A stretch of 64,000 nucleotides of DNA, taken from positions 1,426,001 to 1,490,000 of the forward strand of contig NZ_CP104285.1 of NCBI RefSeq assembly GCF_025244905.1, written 5' to 3'. Under the pieces are notes generated by a model. The model was not told the DNA's origin. It worked only from the letters and a program-made list of their open reading frames with translations, and ran no database searches. The position numbers and the translations under genes were made by a program. Positions 38,304 to 48,495 of this stretch are shown here, piece by piece. The stretch is from Enterobacter mori. GTDB taxonomy: Bacteria; Pseudomonadota; Gammaproteobacteria; Enterobacterales; Enterobacteriaceae. The stretch's first letter is position 1. The number at the start of each line of letters is the position of its first letter.

Positions 38304-38912
38304 TTAGTCACGTATCCAGCCTTTGCGGATCGGGAGGGCAAACAGCACGCGATACAGCTGAGACAGCCCGCGGTAAAGCGTCGGGCCAAAGAGGCTCCAC
38401 AGGATCGCCGCGCTCACGCAGCCCATCAGCCCCACCAGGAAACCGCCCACCATATCCAGCGGCCAGTGAACGCCAAGATAAACGCGGGACCAGGCGATGG
38501 CCAGCGCGATACCCATCAGAACTGCGCCAGACCACAGGCGATGCCAGAACAGAAACGCCAGAGCGAAGGTGAAAATCACGGTGCCATGATCGCTTGGGAA
38601 GGAGTCGTCAGGCGCGTGGTGCAGGAAATTATAGCCAACATGATCGACGAACGGACGGTCGTGGGGGAAGGCATGTCCCAGCAGATAGCTGGTCACTACG
38701 CTGACACCGATGGCCATCGCCACTTTGATCACCAGCTGGCGCTGTGCAGTGACCTCTTTGCGTGGACCCCACAACCAGAGAACAACGGCCAGTACAGGAA
38801 CAATCGAGATCAGATCTCTGGCAACAAAGGTGGCGAAATCAATCATCCATTCCGGCGAGGCTGGCGTGGCGTTGATGAAATAAAACAGTCCGTAGTTCAG
38901 ATTCTCTAACAT
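38304..38912 (-). CDS. ybjG: Undecaprenyl-diphosphate phosphatase YbjG
   Basis: 202 residues from the ATG at 38912. PAP2 superfamily with all three motifs: HDRPF region, PSDHGTVIF and SRVYLGVHWPLDM; several membrane helices. Recycles undecaprenyl pyrophosphate on the periplasmic side. It starts 7 bp after the stop of another PAP2 gene, so both share a transcript led by a PmrA-type box. Confidence 0.93.
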   Translation of the reverse strand: MLENLNYGLFYFINATPASPEWMIDFATFVARDLISIVPVLAVVLWLWGPRKEVTAQRQLVIKVAMAIGVSVVTSYLLGHAFPHDRPFVDHVGYNFLHHAPDDSFPSDHGTVIFTFALAFLFWHRLWSGAVLMGIALAIAWSRVYLGVHWPLDMVGGFLVGLMGCVSAAILWSLFGPTLYRGLSQLYRVLFALPIRKGWIRD

Positions 38913-38919
38913 AATGTCG

Positions 38920-39648
38920 TCACTCTTTCGCAAACCAGGCGGAAACAAGGCCATAGACCACCACCTGGGAAAACCATACCCACCACCCAGCCCACAGGTT
39001 GTGAGAAAAAAAATGCGCCCCGCGCATGACCTGACCGTAGCCCATCACCAGCCCCAATACCGCACCCAGCACGACAAAACTCCAGGCCAGACGTGGACGT
39101 TCGCGCCAGAAGGCAAAAAACAGCCCCATCACCATAAAGCCGCTTGACGAGTGGCCGCCCGGGAAGCAACGGCCCGGTCCGCTGTCTGCCGGCACCGCGC
39201 TAAACAGGGGGTAAGAAACCGCCTTTCCGCCATACTCCACCAGATCCCACGGACAGCTATGGTGGCTACTACTTTTCAGCACGCCGACAACCAGCGCACC
39301 CAGCCCCATCAGAAGCGCGGCCGTGAGCAGTCGGGCATTGCGCTTGGCGACACCGTAAATCAGCGCAACCGCAGCCAGAGCGATGGAGACGTATTTCGCC
39401 AGCCGATGATTGAGCAGGTCCAGCAAGGGGTTCTGCTGCAACGGAAAATGATGCGTCGCTGCGTCATACCAGAAACCGGTGATCCATCTGTCGAGCGTTT
39501 CGTCGCGTGAAAGCCAGGTAAACAGGACGGCGAGGACAATCAGCACGAAAAGCTGATAACCATAAAAGCGTGCGGGTAAACGGTAAAGCTGTTTTGTCTT
39601 ATTTGACGGTAACTTAGACAATTCTGAAGCACTGAAGGTGTATGGCAT
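38920..39648 (-). CDS. PAP2-family membrane phosphatase
   Basis: 242 residues with about five or six membrane segments. PAP2 motifs are recognisable but atypical: KSSSHHSCPWDL in place of the usual Kx6RP, FPGGHSSSGF (motif 2) and GQVMRGAHFFSHNLWAG (motif 3). Members with this SCPWDL signature are found in several Gram-negative bacteria; the lipid substrate is not established. No strong ribosome site precedes the ATG at 39648. It sits between the PmrA-type box and ybjG, so envelope lipid phosphate chemistry is likely. Not present at this place in E. coli. Confidence 0.85.
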   Translation of the reverse strand: MPYTFSASELSKLPSNKTKQLYRLPARFYGYQLFVLIVLAVLFTWLSRDETLDRWITGFWYDAATHHFPLQQNPLLDLLNHRLAKYVSIALAAVALIYGVAKRNARLLTAALLMGLGALVVGVLKSSSHHSCPWDLVEYGGKAVSYPLFSAVPADSGPGRCFPGGHSSSGFMVMGLFFAFWRERPRLAWSFVVLGAVLGLVMGYGQVMRGAHFFSHNLWAGWWVWFSQVVVYGLVSAWFAKE

Positions 39649-39693
39649 AATTGGGGTCAGTAACGTGAAATAGGGCTATCATAAATCTGTCAA

Positions 39694-39710
39694 CTTAAGG
39701 AAACCTTAAA
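39694..39710. promoter_or_regulatory. PmrA/BasR-type box
   Basis: CTTAAG-GAAAC-CTTAAA, which fits the PmrA consensus of two CTTAAG-like hexamers 5 bp apart. It reads acceptably on either strand and lies 46 bp before the PAP2 gene (-) and 105 bp before mdfA (+). A TTGACA at 39686-39691 on the minus strand could be the -35 box of the PAP2-ybjG promoter. ybjG is a known PmrA/BasR target in enterics, which favours that direction. Confidence 0.6.
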
Positions 39711-39815
39711 CGACGACGATAAGTGCTTTATTTCTGTTTATTATCGTTAATTTGCTATCTCAGGCTGCGGCAATTCATTACACTCATCGCGATTTTTTCA
39801 TCATAAAGAGATTGC

Positions 39816-41048
39816 ATGTTAAACCGTTCTTCTTCCGGTAATCGTCTGGGACGTCAGGCGTTACTTTTCCCTCTGTGTCTGGTGCTCTACGAATTCTCTA
39901 CCTATATCGGCAACGATATGATCCAGCCCGGTATGCTGGCCGTGGTAGAACAGTACAACGCGGGTATCGAGTGGGTGCCGACCTCTATGACCGCCTATCT
40001 GGCGGGCGGCATGTTTTTACAGTGGCTGTTAGGGCCGCTGTCGGACCGTATTGATCGTCGTCCGGTGATGCTGACCGGCGTGGTGTGGTTTATCGTCACC
40101 TGTCTTGCCACGCTGCTGGCGCAAAACATTGAACAATTTACCCTGCTGCGTTTCCTGCAGGGGGTGAGCCTGTGCTTTATCGGCGCCGTGGGGTATGCCG
40201 CTATTCAGGAGTCGTTTGAAGAGGCGGTGTGTATCAAAATCACCGCGCTGATGGCGAACGTGGCGCTGATTGCGCCGCTGCTGGGACCGCTGGTGGGTGC
40301 TGCCTGGGTACACGTTGCGCCGTGGGAGGGGATGTTCGTACTCTTCGCCGCCCTTGCTGCCATCTCCTTCTTTGGTCTGCACCGCGCGATGCCGGAAACG
40401 GCTACGCGTCTGGGTGAAAAGCTCTCCCTGAAAGAGCTGGGACGTGACTATAAAGACGTGTTGAAGAATGGCCGCTTTGTCGCGGGCGCGCTGGCGACGG
40501 GCTTTGTCAGCCTGCCGTTGCTGGCGTGGATTGCTCAGTCGCCGGTCATTATCATCAGCGGTGAGAAGCTCAGCAGTTATGAGTACGGTTTGCTGCAGGT
40601 GCCGATCTTTGGCGCGCTGATCGCCGGTAACCTCGTGCTGGCACGTCTGACGTCGCGCCGCACCGTTCGCTCGCTGATTATTATGGGCGGCTGGCCGATT
40701 GCGGCAGGGCTGATTCTGGCGGCGGTGGCAACCGTCGCGTCATCTCACGCTTATTTATGGATGACGGCCGGGCTGAGCATCTACGCCTTTGGTATCGGCG
40801 TGGCGAACGCCGGGCTGGTGCGCCTGACGCTGTTTGCCAGCGAAATGAGTAAAGGCACCGTCTCAGCGGCGATGGGCATGCTGCAGATGTTGATTTTTAC
40901 CGTCGGTATTGAGGTGAGCAAGCACGCTTACGCTTTTGGCGGCAACGGGCTGTTCAGCCTGTTCAACCTTGCCAACGGCGTGCTGTGGGTGGGATTAATG
41001 GTGGTGTTCCTGAAAGACAAACGCGTCGGAAGCGCCCTGCAACCTTGA
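39816..41048 (+). CDS. mdfA: Multidrug transporter MdfA
   Basis: 410 residues, twelve-helix MFS drug/proton antiporter. The functionally key acidic residues of helix 1 are seen in [16 protein letters not shown] (Glu and Asp), and the MFS motif as [12 protein letters not shown]. Exports chloramphenicol, quaternary cations and other drugs. Monocistronic; followed by a family A repeat. ybjH, which follows in E. coli, is absent. Confidence 0.95.
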   Translation: MLNRSSSGNRLGRQALLFPLCLVLYEFSTYIGNDMIQPGMLAVVEQYNAGIEWVPTSMTAYLAGGMFLQWLLGPLSDRIDRRPVMLTGVVWFIVTCLATLLAQNIEQFTLLRFLQGVSLCFIGAVGYAAIQESFEEAVCIKITALMANVALIAPLLGPLVGAAWVHVAPWEGMFVLFAALAAISFFGLHRAMPETATRLGEKLSLKELGRDYKDVLKNGRFVAGALATGFVSLPLLAWIAQSPVIIISGEKLSSYEYGLLQVPIFGALIAGNLVLARLTSRRTVRSLIIMGGWPIAAGLILAAVATVASSHAYLWMTAGLSIYAFGIGVANAGLVRLTLFASEMSKGTVSAAMGMLQMLIFTVGIEVSKHAYAFGGNGLFSLFNLANGVLWVGLMVVFLKDKRVGSALQP

Positions 41049-41057
41049 TCTGGTTAT

Positions 41058-41109
41058 CCCCTCTCCCCTTTGGGGTGAGGGGAGAGGGGTCAGGGCACCA
41101 GACCCCTCG
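41058..41109. repeat. Family A hairpin repeat
   Basis: CCCCTCTCCCCTTTGGGGTG... followed by GGGCACCAGACCCCTCGG. Between the convergent mdfA and ybjI stops. Confidence 0.8.
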
Positions 41110-41112
41110 GTA

Positions 41113-41925
41113 TTAATTAAACGGTGCCTCCCCGTTCAGCACCTTCTCAATCACGTTTAAAACGCCTTCATCGTTGTTATGCTGCGCTTCAAACCGGGCG
41201 ACTGCCTTAATATGCGGTTTGGCATTGGCCATCGCAAAGCTAAACCCTGACTGGCGCAACATTTCTACGTCGTTGCCGCTGTCGCCAAAGGCCACCACTT
41301 CGCTGTTTTCTATGCCCCATCGCGCCTGCAAAATGCGCAAGCCGTTAGCTTTGTGCACGCCGGGGATAATCAGGTCGATACTGCCGTGGCCGGTTGTGAC
41401 GGGCACCATAATATCGCCCAGTCTTTCATGCAGCAGCGCCTGAATACGCGGAATTTCATCATCGGAAACGTTAAGCCCAAACTTGAAGAAAATATCGTTC
41501 AGGTTATCGAAATCACTGACCCTTTCGAGGCGGTGATAATATTTTAAGGCCATATCAATGAAGGCTTCGTCATAGGCTTTAAGGGTGTAGGCGCTGCCTT
41601 TGCCGCAGGCGATAATCTCAATGCCTGGAACGTCATTTAACACGTTCGCGACGGTTTCGAAATGGGCTTTCGACAGTTCACCGTTAAAGACATCTTCACC
41701 TTCGCTCACGACCCAGCCGCCGTTTTCGGCAACAAACGCAATCTCATGCGCGATCTCCGGGAAAAAGGAGATCAGCTGGTAGTATTGGTTGCCGCTGGCG
41801 ACCACGAAGCGAATGCCTTGCGCCTTCATGCGCGCGTACTGTGCCAGAAAACGCGCGCGGTTGTACGTCTTCGCATCGCTCAGGAAGGTGCCATCCATGT
41901 CGACTGCAATCAGTTTAACGCTCAT
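41113..41925 (-). CDS. ybjI: HAD phosphatase YbjI
   Basis: 270 residues, Cof-type HAD phosphatase with [25 protein letters not shown] and [12 protein letters not shown]. Paralogue of YbiV in this same window. E. coli YbjI acts on FMN and erythrose 4-phosphate. Its start lies inside the last 11 bases of ybjJ, so it is the second gene of a ybjJ-ybjI operon. Confidence 0.93.
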   Translation of the reverse strand: MSVKLIAVDMDGTFLSDAKTYNRARFLAQYARMKAQGIRFVVASGNQYYQLISFFPEIAHEIAFVAENGGWVVSEGEDVFNGELSKAHFETVANVLNDVPGIEIIACGKGSAYTLKAYDEAFIDMALKYYHRLERVSDFDNLNDIFFKFGLNVSDDEIPRIQALLHERLGDIMVPVTTGHGSIDLIIPGVHKANGLRILQARWGIENSEVVAFGDSGNDVEMLRQSGFSFAMANAKPHIKAVARFEAQHNNDEGVLNVIEKVLNGEAPFN

Positions 41926-43129
41926 ATCCCTTCTCCAGTGTCGTTTGTTCTGCTTCCGGCTTTGCCACAGCGCGCGCCACCAGCGCCGCGATAATGACTA
42001 ACCCTAATACCACCAGCATGGCGCTGCGCAGGCCGTAGTGCTCACCCAGGAAACCGAGCAGCGGCGGTCCCACCAGGAAGGCGAGGTAACCGGTGGTCGC
42101 CACTACGCTGACGCGCGTTGGCGCATCCGGGCCAGTGTCGCTGGCGGCGGAAATGGTCAGCGGGAAGCCAAGTGATGCCCCCAGTCCCCACAGGATCACG
42201 GAAACGCCTGCAATCCAGTCCACGTCCACAAAGATGATCATCGCGATGCCTAATCCGCCGAGCAGGGCGCTGGCGCGCACCACCGCCACGCGGCTGTAGC
42301 GGTCAATAAACCAGCCGCCGGTGAAGCGCCCGACCGTCATCCCTAGCGTAAACCCGGCGTAAATCAGCGAGCCGGAGGTCGGGCTGAAGCCGTGACCGTC
42401 CACCATAAGCAGCGGCAGCCAGTCGTTGGCAGAGCCTTCCGCGAACGCCATTGCCAACACCACCACGCCGATCAGCATCAACTGGAAGTCGCGGTAGAAG
42501 GGCAGACCTTTTTCTGCTGAGTGCTGTTCGTCAGACGAGTTCTTACCGGTGCCGTCCGGGATCGCCCGGATGCCCGTCAGGATCGGAATAATGCACACCA
42601 GCGCCGCCAGTAAAATATGCAGATTGGCCGCCATGCCAAACGCCGTCAGCGCCATCCCCACGCCCGCACCCGCCAGCGTGCCGAGGCTGTAAAAGCCATG
42701 CATCATCGGCAGCACGGTTTTGTTCATCTCACGTTCGACAGATGCGCCTTCGACGTTAATCGCCACTTCCGCCGCGCCGAAGCTGCCGCCAAAGACCGTC
42801 AGCCCCAGAGCAAACAGGACAGGAGAGGCAAACCACAGCGCCACGCTCAGCACCATCATCCCGAACACCGCGCAGCACATAGTGGTGCGGATCACCGCCC
42901 GCGTGCCAAAGCGTTTAACCAGCCACGCGGAGCAGAGAATGCCGCTCATGGAGCCTATCGACAGGCCGAACAGCACGATGCCCATCTCGGCGGTAGAGAC
43001 GGACAAAATATCGCGAATGGCTGGAGTGCGCGTGGCCCAGGAGGCCATCAGCAGCCCGGGAATAAAGAAGAACATAAACAGCGCCCACATGCGTAATTGC
43101 AGGGCCTTACGGGGAGAGGTCAGCGTCAT
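41915..43129 (-). CDS. ybjJ: MFS transporter YbjJ
   Basis: 404 residues with twelve hydrophobic segments ([36 protein letters not shown]). Matches E. coli YbjJ, a putative inner-membrane transporter of unknown substrate. Divergent from rcdA across an 81-bp region with a strong palindrome. Overlaps ybjI by 11 bp. Confidence 0.92.
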   Translation of the reverse strand: MTLTSPRKALQLRMWALFMFFFIPGLLMASWATRTPAIRDILSVSTAEMGIVLFGLSIGSMSGILCSAWLVKRFGTRAVIRTTMCCAVFGMMVLSVALWFASPVLFALGLTVFGGSFGAAEVAINVEGASVEREMNKTVLPMMHGFYSLGTLAGAGVGMALTAFGMAANLHILLAALVCIIPILTGIRAIPDGTGKNSSDEQHSAEKGLPFYRDFQLMLIGVVVLAMAFAEGSANDWLPLLMVDGHGFSPTSGSLIYAGFTLGMTVGRFTGGWFIDRYSRVAVVRASALLGGLGIAMIIFVDVDWIAGVSVILWGLGASLGFPLTISAASDTGPDAPTRVSVVATTGYLAFLVGPPLLGFLGEHYGLRSAMLVVLGLVIIAALVARAVAKPEAEQTTLEKGYER

Positions 43130-43172
43130 TGGAGTAGCACCAGAAGTACAACAGTAGCGACAACACTAGCAA

Positions 43173-43196
43173 GTTTGTGTACATTTGTACACAAAC
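43173..43196. promoter_or_regulatory. 24-bp palindromic operator, probably for RcdA
   Basis: Perfect inverted repeat with 11-bp arms GTTTGTGTACA and a TT centre. It lies 15 bp before the rcdA start and 44 bp before ybjJ. Size and position fit the operator of a TetR regulator controlling itself and the divergent transporter. Confidence 0.75.
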
Positions 43197-43210
43197 CGGA
43201 TGAGGAATTT

Positions 43211-43762
43211 ATGAGCAGACCACCCAACGATCCGCACCGGCGGGAAAAAATACTCCAGGCTACGCTGGACACCATCGCTGAGCACGGTATTCACGCCGTC
43301 ACGCACCGTAAAATCGCCTCCTGCGCGGGCGTGCCGCTGGGGTCGATGACCTACTATTTTGACGGTATGGAATCGCTGCTGGAAGAGGCCTTTACGTGGT
43401 TTACCCGGCAGATGTCGCAGCAGTACCGGGATTTCTTTGCCGGCGTGACCGGGCCGGAAATGGCGTGTGAATCCATCACCACGCTGATCCACAGCTCGCA
43501 GGTGACCACGCCGCACAACATGGCGCTGATGTATCAATTGTACGCTTTTATGCACCGCAACCCGGCGCTTAAAGCGGTGATGCAGGACTGGATGAAGATG
43601 AGCCAGGACACGCTGGAGCAGTGGTTCGACCCGGTTACCACCCGCGCGCTGGATGCGTTTATTGAAGGGATGACGCTGCATTATGTGACCGACAGGCAAC
43701 CGCTGTCGCGCGAAGAGATTCGGGCGATGGTGGGGAGAATTGCGGGCGAGGGGAACCCTTAG
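43211..43762 (+). CDS. rcdA: TetR-family regulator RcdA (YbjK)
   Basis: 183 residues from the ATG at 43211, with GAGGA 6 bases upstream; a long upstream in-frame extension would cross the operator and is rejected. N-terminal TetR helix-turn-helix ([29 protein letters not shown]...). E. coli RcdA activates csgD and affects curli and stress genes. The palindrome in front suggests self-control and control of ybjJI. Confidence 0.92.
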   Translation: MSRPPNDPHRREKILQATLDTIAEHGIHAVTHRKIASCAGVPLGSMTYYFDGMESLLEEAFTWFTRQMSQQYRDFFAGVTGPEMACESITTLIHSSQVTTPHNMALMYQLYAFMHRNPALKAVMQDWMKMSQDTLEQWFDPVTTRALDAFIEGMTLHYVTDRQPLSREEIRAMVGRIAGEGNP

Positions 43763-43783
43763 GTATCACTCGCCCTGCGAGGT

Positions 43784-44215
43784 CTACTTATGGGCGATTT
43801 TTTTCCCGCTGGCGTCCACCACCGCTTCGCCATCTTCTTTGGTAAACGCCCCTTTCTGCGCGTCCGGCAGGATGTCGAGGACGACTTCAGACGGGCGACA
43901 CAGGCGCGTGCCCAGCGGCGTCACCACGATCGGACGGTTAATCAGGATCGGGTATTGCAGCATGAAATCAATAAGCTGGTCGTCGGTGAAGTTATCTTCA
44001 GCCAGGCCGAGCTGTTCCCAGGGCTCCACGTTTTTACGCAGCAGATCCCGCACTGAAATGCCCATATCGGCAATCAGGGTGGTCAACTTATCGCGCGACG
44101 GTGGGGTTTCCAGATAGAGGATAATCTCTGGCTCCGTGCCGCTGTTGCGGATCATCTCCAGCGTATTGCGCGAGGTGCCGCAGGCGGGGTTGTGGTAGAT
44201 AGTGATGTGGCTCAT
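43784..44215 (-). CDS. arsC: Arsenate reductase ArsC
   Basis: 143 residues from the ATG at 44215 (MSHITIYHNPACGTSRN); a start at 44227, overlapping the arsB stop, would add four residues. The active-site Cys is in NPACGTSR and the conserved basic residues are in TPLGTRLCRPSE and PILINRP. Glutaredoxin-dependent reduction of arsenate to arsenite. Third gene of arsRBC. Confidence 0.95.
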   Translation of the reverse strand: MSHITIYHNPACGTSRNTLEMIRNSGTEPEIILYLETPPSRDKLTTLIADMGISVRDLLRKNVEPWEQLGLAEDNFTDDQLIDFMLQYPILINRPIVVTPLGTRLCRPSEVVLDILPDAQKGAFTKEDGEAVVDASGKKIAHK

Positions 44216-44226
44216 ATCAGTGCTCA

Positions 44227-45516
44227 TTACAGTGTGAAGGAGAGACGTAGCGCCAGCGCGGCGAGCGTCACAAACAGGACCGGCAGCGTCATAATGATGC
44301 CCGTCCTGAAATAGTAGCCCCAGGTGATCGTCATGTTTTTCTGCGCCAGCACGTGGAGCCAGAGCAGAGTGGCGAGGCTACCGATAGGCGTGATTTTCGG
44401 CCCCAGATCGCAGCCAATCACGTTGGCATATATCATCGCGTCCTTGATCAATCCTGTCGCCGTACTGCCATCAATAGAGAGCGCGCCAATCAGCACCGTA
44501 GGCATATTGTTCATTATGGATGACAGGAACGCGGTGATAAAACCGGTTCCCAGCGTGGTGGCCCACAATCCGTGCCCGGCCAGGCTATTCAGTACGCCAG
44601 TGAGAGAGTCCGTCAGCCCGGCATTGCGCAGGCCATACACCACCAGATACATCCCCAGCGAGAAGATGACGATCTGCCACGGTGCGCCACGCAGCACTTT
44701 TCCGGTGTTTATCGCATGTCCGCGTTTTGCGACGGCGAATAAAATCAGCGCGCCGACGGTCGCAATGGCGCTGACCGGAATGCCGAGAGATTCAAGCACA
44801 AAGAAACCGACGAGCAGAAGCAGCAGGACGATCCAACCCGTTCTGAACGTCGGGAGGTCGTGAATGGCCCGCGCGGGCTCCTGGAGTTTTGCCAGGTCAT
44901 ATGCTGGGGGAATTTCCTTGCGGAAGAAGAGATGCAGCATCACCAGCGTTGCGGCAATCGCGGCGATATCTACCGGGATCATCACCGAGGCGTATTCGCT
45001 GAACCCCAGCTTAAAGAAGTCTGCCGACACGATGTTGACCAGGTTGGACACAATCAGCGGCAGGCTGGCGGTATCGGCGATAAAACCTGCCGCCATTACA
45101 AACGCCAGCGTGGCCTGCTTGCTGAACCCCAGCGCCAGCAGCATGGCGATGACGATAGGGGTCAGGATCAGTGCCGCACCGTCATTGGCAAACAGCGCCG
45201 CCACGGCTGCGCCCAGCAGCACGATATACGTAAACAGCAATCGCCCGCGACCGTTCCCCCAGCGGGCAACGTGCAGCGCCGCCCACTCGAAAAAGCCGGA
45301 CTCATCCAGCAGCAGGCTGATGATGATGACGGCAATAAACGTTGCCGTGGCGTTCCAGACGATATTCCACACGACCGGAATATCATTAACATGAATCACG
45401 CCGCTGACCAGCGCCAGCATGGCGCCAATGCTGGCGCTCCAGCCGATACTGAGCCCCCTGGGCTGCCAGATGACCAGTACCAGCGTAAACAGAAAAATAG
45501 CTCCTGCCAGAAACAT
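44227..45516 (-). CDS. arsB: Arsenite efflux permease ArsB
   Basis: 429 residues with about twelve membrane segments ([28 protein letters not shown]), the length of E. coli ArsB. Exports arsenite and antimonite across the inner membrane. Starts 40 bp after arsR. No arsA or arsD, so it works as a carrier driven by membrane potential. Confidence 0.95.
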   Translation of the reverse strand: MFLAGAIFLFTLVLVIWQPRGLSIGWSASIGAMLALVSGVIHVNDIPVVWNIVWNATATFIAVIIISLLLDESGFFEWAALHVARWGNGRGRLLFTYIVLLGAAVAALFANDGAALILTPIVIAMLLALGFSKQATLAFVMAAGFIADTASLPLIVSNLVNIVSADFFKLGFSEYASVMIPVDIAAIAATLVMLHLFFRKEIPPAYDLAKLQEPARAIHDLPTFRTGWIVLLLLLVGFFVLESLGIPVSAIATVGALILFAVAKRGHAINTGKVLRGAPWQIVIFSLGMYLVVYGLRNAGLTDSLTGVLNSLAGHGLWATTLGTGFITAFLSSIMNNMPTVLIGALSIDGSTATGLIKDAMIYANVIGCDLGPKITPIGSLATLLWLHVLAQKNMTITWGYYFRTGIIMTLPVLFVTLAALALRLSFTL

Positions 45517-45556
45517 CGTTTACACCTTTATATCTGTTTTTGTGAATGTATTGAGA

Positions 45557-45877
45557 TCAGCATGCGCCCGGTAGTCGGTTTTTCAGCTTCATGCGCGTCT
45601 CTTCCCGCAGGCAGTTCCAGCTGTTGTCGATAACGGTTGCCGCCCACGCAGGCATGTTAGGAGAGAGACGGTAATGGACCCATTTGCCCTCACGACGGTC
45701 GATAACCAGCCCGGACTCGCGCAGCAACGCCATGTGGCGGGAGACCTTCGGCTGCGGCTCGTTGGTGGCGGAGCAGAGATCGCAGACGCACAGCTCACCG
45801 GCTTCGCGGAGCAGCATGACGATGGCGAGCCGCGTTTCGTCGGAGAGGGTTTTGAAGAGCTGGAGCGGGTGGAGCAT
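45557..45877 (-). CDS. arsR: Arsenite-responsive repressor ArsR
   Basis: 106 residues, SmtB/ArsR winged helix. The metalloid-sensing Cys pair is in ELCVCDLC and the recognition helix follows (PQPKVSRHMALLRESGL). Represses arsRBC and lets go on binding arsenite. It ends in a further Cys (GAC). A matching operator lies just upstream at 45914-45932. Confidence 0.95.
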   Translation of the reverse strand: MLHPLQLFKTLSDETRLAIVMLLREAGELCVCDLCSATNEPQPKVSRHMALLRESGLVIDRREGKWVHYRLSPNMPAWAATVIDNSWNCLREETRMKLKNRLPGAC

Positions 45878-45913
45878 GGAGTTTCCTGCAGGTCTAATGA
45901 TTTATATATGGTT

Positions 45914-45932
45914 AATCATATATGTTTTGATT
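45914..45932 (-). promoter_or_regulatory. ArsR operator
   Basis: AATCA-N9-TGATT with the core TCATATATGTTTTGA, close to the known E. coli ArsR site, 37 bp before the arsR start. A second symmetric stretch, ATATATG-N6-CATATAT, overlaps it at 45904-45923. Confidence 0.7.
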
Positions 45933-45976
45933 GCAGGAGAGAAGCAGAGATGAGAAGTACGGGAATTTCAGGCAAC

Positions 45977-46055
45977 AAAAAACCCATCAACCTTGAACCA
46001 AAACGGCGGGGTTGATGGGCTCCACAAATTGGGGACATCAAAGAAAAGCAGTGGC
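45977..46055 (-). ncRNA. rybB: Small RNA RybB
   Basis: 79 bases on the minus strand that match the E. coli RybB sRNA almost throughout: the 5' seed GCCACTGCTTTTCTTTGATG, the internal GTGGAGCCCATCAACC and a terminator hairpin (CCCATCAACC pairing with GGTTGATGGG) ending in six T. RybB is a Hfq-dependent, sigma-E-made RNA that represses outer-membrane porin mRNAs through its 5' end. The place next to ybjL is the same as in E. coli; arsRBC has been added on the other side. Confidence 0.95.
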
Positions 46056-46060
46056 ACTAG

Positions 46061-46090
46061 TTATGACTGCCCCCTGATAAAAAAGTTCTG
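46061..46090 (-). promoter_or_regulatory. Sigma-E promoter of rybB
   Basis: On the minus strand AGAACTT (46084-46090) and TCATAA (46061-46066) are 17 bp apart, with transcription of RybB starting 6 bases on at 46055. AGAACTT is near the sigma-E -35 consensus GGAACTT. Confidence 0.75.
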
Positions 46091-46131
46091 CGCGTAACTA
46101 AAATATTTTCCACTACGCGCAAACTTGAGAC

Positions 46132-47817
46132 TTATCCGAGTCCTGGCCAGATGATGATGATCAGCGTACCCGCCAGCGTGAGCAGCACGTTAGCGATAGC
46201 ATAGGTGCCTGCATACCCCAGCGCAGGGATGTTGCTACGTGCGGTATCGCTGATGATTTCCATAGCAGGCGCACAGGTACGCGCGCCCATCATTGCCCCG
46301 AAGAGCAGGGCGCGGTTCATGCGCAGCACGTAGGCGCCGAACAGGAAGCAGATCACCACCGGCACCAGGCTGACGATTAGTCCGGAAACCAACATCTGCC
46401 AGCCGACAGCCCCCAGGCTGTGGCCGATGCCGCTACCGGCACTCAAGCCGACGCCCGCCATAAAGACCATCAGACCGAACTCTTTCACCATGTTCAGCGC
46501 GCCCTGCGGAATGTAGCCGAAGGTAGGATGGTTCGCTCGCAGGAAGCCCAACATGATCCCGGCGAACAGCAGCCCGGCGGCGTTACCGATGCCGAAGCTG
46601 AAGTTGCTGAACTGGAAGGTGATCATCCCGATCATCAGGCCGACAATAAAGAAGGCGCAGAAGGCCAGCAGGTCGGTTACCTGGCTGTGAATGGAGATAA
46701 AGCCGATGCGGTCGGCAACGGTTTTCACGCGCCGTGCGTCACCGCTGACCTGCAGAACGTCGCCTTTGTTGAGCACGACGTTGTCGTCGATGGGCATCTC
46801 AATCTGGCTGCGGATCACGCGGTTGAGGAAGCAGCCGTGGTCGGTCAGCTTCAGCTGCGCAAGGCGGCGGCCCACGGCGTTATGGTTTTTCACCACGATC
46901 TCTTCGGTGACGATACGCATGTCGAGCAGGTCGCGGTCGAACACCTCTTTGCCGTTGCGAAAGCTCGGATCGAGACGGGCATGGGCGTCCGGGTAACCCA
47001 CCAGCGCGATGTCGTCGCCCATCTGCAGCACCGCGTCGCCGTCCGGGTTTGCCAGAATGCCGTTGCGTCGAATACGTTCGATGTAACAGCCCGTCTGGCG
47101 ATAAATGCCCAGCTCACGCAGGTTTTTGCCGTCGGTCCAGGCCACCAGCTCTGGCCCGACGCGATAGGCGCGGATCACCGGCAGATAGACTTTACGCTTG
47201 GTGTCCGTATCCAGACCGCGCTCGCGAGCAATTGTCTGTGCGCTGGTCTGTAGATCCTGGTGCTGCAGTTTTGGCAGGTAGCGCGCACCCACGATCAGGC
47301 TCACCAGGCCAATAAGGTAAGTCAATGCGTAGCCCAGACTCAGGTGGTCGAGCGCAGTGGAAAGCTGTGTGCCCTCCATGCCGGAATGACGCAGGGTATC
47401 ACCCGCACCCACCAGCACCGGGGTGGATGTCATGGAGCCTGCCAGCATACCGGCCGTTAACCCGATATCCCAGCCAAACAGTTTACCCAGACCTAACGCA
47501 ATCAGCAGCGCGCTGCCGACCATCACCAGCGCCAGCATCAGGTAATTTTTGCCGTCGCGGAAGAAAATTGAAAAAAAGTTCGGCCCCGCTTCCACGCCAA
47601 CACAAAAAATAAACAGCATGAAGCCTAAGTTGAGCGCATCCGTGTTAATACTGAAATGCTGCTGACCTAATAATAAAGAGACGACTAAAACGCCAATGGA
47701 ATTACCCAGTTGAACTGAACCCAGGCGCAATTTACCCAGGCAAAGGCCCAACGCCAGTACCACAAATAATAACAGGATGTAATTCCCATTTAACAAGTCT
47801 GCGACGTTTATATTCAC
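46132..47817 (-). CDS. ybjL: Putative transporter YbjL (AspT/YidE family)
   Basis: 561 residues. Two blocks of membrane helices (residues about 5-190 and 385-561) flank two cytosolic RCK-C/TrkA-C domains (about 200-380, with [21 protein letters not shown] and [20 protein letters not shown]). This is the aspartate:alanine antiporter fold; substrate of YbjL is unknown. Position beside rybB and ybjM as in E. coli. Confidence 0.93.
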   Translation of the reverse strand: MNINVADLLNGNYILLLFVVLALGLCLGKLRLGSVQLGNSIGVLVVSLLLGQQHFSINTDALNLGFMLFIFCVGVEAGPNFFSIFFRDGKNYLMLALVMVGSALLIALGLGKLFGWDIGLTAGMLAGSMTSTPVLVGAGDTLRHSGMEGTQLSTALDHLSLGYALTYLIGLVSLIVGARYLPKLQHQDLQTSAQTIARERGLDTDTKRKVYLPVIRAYRVGPELVAWTDGKNLRELGIYRQTGCYIERIRRNGILANPDGDAVLQMGDDIALVGYPDAHARLDPSFRNGKEVFDRDLLDMRIVTEEIVVKNHNAVGRRLAQLKLTDHGCFLNRVIRSQIEMPIDDNVVLNKGDVLQVSGDARRVKTVADRIGFISIHSQVTDLLAFCAFFIVGLMIGMITFQFSNFSFGIGNAAGLLFAGIMLGFLRANHPTFGYIPQGALNMVKEFGLMVFMAGVGLSAGSGIGHSLGAVGWQMLVSGLIVSLVPVVICFLFGAYVLRMNRALLFGAMMGARTCAPAMEIISDTARSNIPALGYAGTYAIANVLLTLAGTLIIIIWPGLG

Positions 47818-48090
47818 GGAGGCTAACTTCTTGTTTACCAGTAAGTTGTTGAATGAAAGGACTATTTGGGCTACTGTTTTCAGGGTCAGGGAAAGACTTT
47901 ACGACTCCCTGCTTCCTAATAAATTCCCTAAAACATGCGCTGGCGGTTAGTTTAATCGTATTAGCTACCGACAGCCACCTATTATCGCATCAGCCTGTGC
48001 GTGCTTTGGCAAGGATTGCCGTACTGCTTTATCTGACTGGGCGTCCACTGGACGAAGTTGTATTTGATAGAGATAAGTCAGGAGGATAGT

Positions 48091-48465
48091 TTGAACATTA
48101 AACGAAACTGGGCGGGCGTGGTCAGCTGCTTTTTGCTGTTTACGGTCGTTTGCATGTCGCTCGCTTTTAATGTGAAGGGGGCATTCAGGGCGTCCGGTCA
48201 TCCGGAACTGGGTTTGCTCTTTTTCATCCTGCCGGGTGCCGCAGCCAGTTTTCTTTCGCGTAAAGGAGAGGTGATCAAGCCTCTACTCGGGGCCATGCTG
48301 GCAGCACCGCTGTGTCTGCTGATGATGCGACTGATGTATGTTCCGACAAGAAGTTTATGGCAGGAGCTGGCGTGGTTACTGAGCGGGGTGTTCTGGTGTG
48401 CGCTGGGAGCGCTTTGCTATCTGTTTGTGCGCAGCCTGCTTCACCGGCGCAAACATCCGCAATAA
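48091..48465 (+). CDS. ybjM: Inner-membrane protein YbjM
   Basis: 124 residues if begun at the TTG at 48091, which has a perfect AGGAGG 6 bases upstream; the in-frame codons before it lack such a site. Four hydrophobic segments. Matches E. coli YbjM (MKGAFRAxGHPExGLLFFILPGA), function unknown. Unusual start codon. Confidence 0.88.
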   Translation: MNIKRNWAGVVSCFLLFTVVCMSLAFNVKGAFRASGHPELGLLFFILPGAAASFLSRKGEVIKPLLGAMLAAPLCLLMMRLMYVPTRSLWQELAWLLSGVFWCALGALCYLFVRSLLHRRKHPQ

Positions 48466-48490
48466 AAACGCCCTCGCGGTGAGGGCGTCT
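48464..48490. terminator. Bidirectional terminator between ybjM and grxA
   Basis: Stem ACGCCCTC (48468-48475) / GAGGGCGT (48481-48488), with an A-run before it that gives a T-run for grxA on the minus strand. Confidence 0.8.
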
Positions 48491-48495
48491 TCGCA

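Noticed and set aside
43097..43210. Longer N-terminus for rcdA
   Set aside because: It would cross the 24-bp palindrome and lacks a ribosome site, while the ATG at 43211 has GAGGA and gives the family length.
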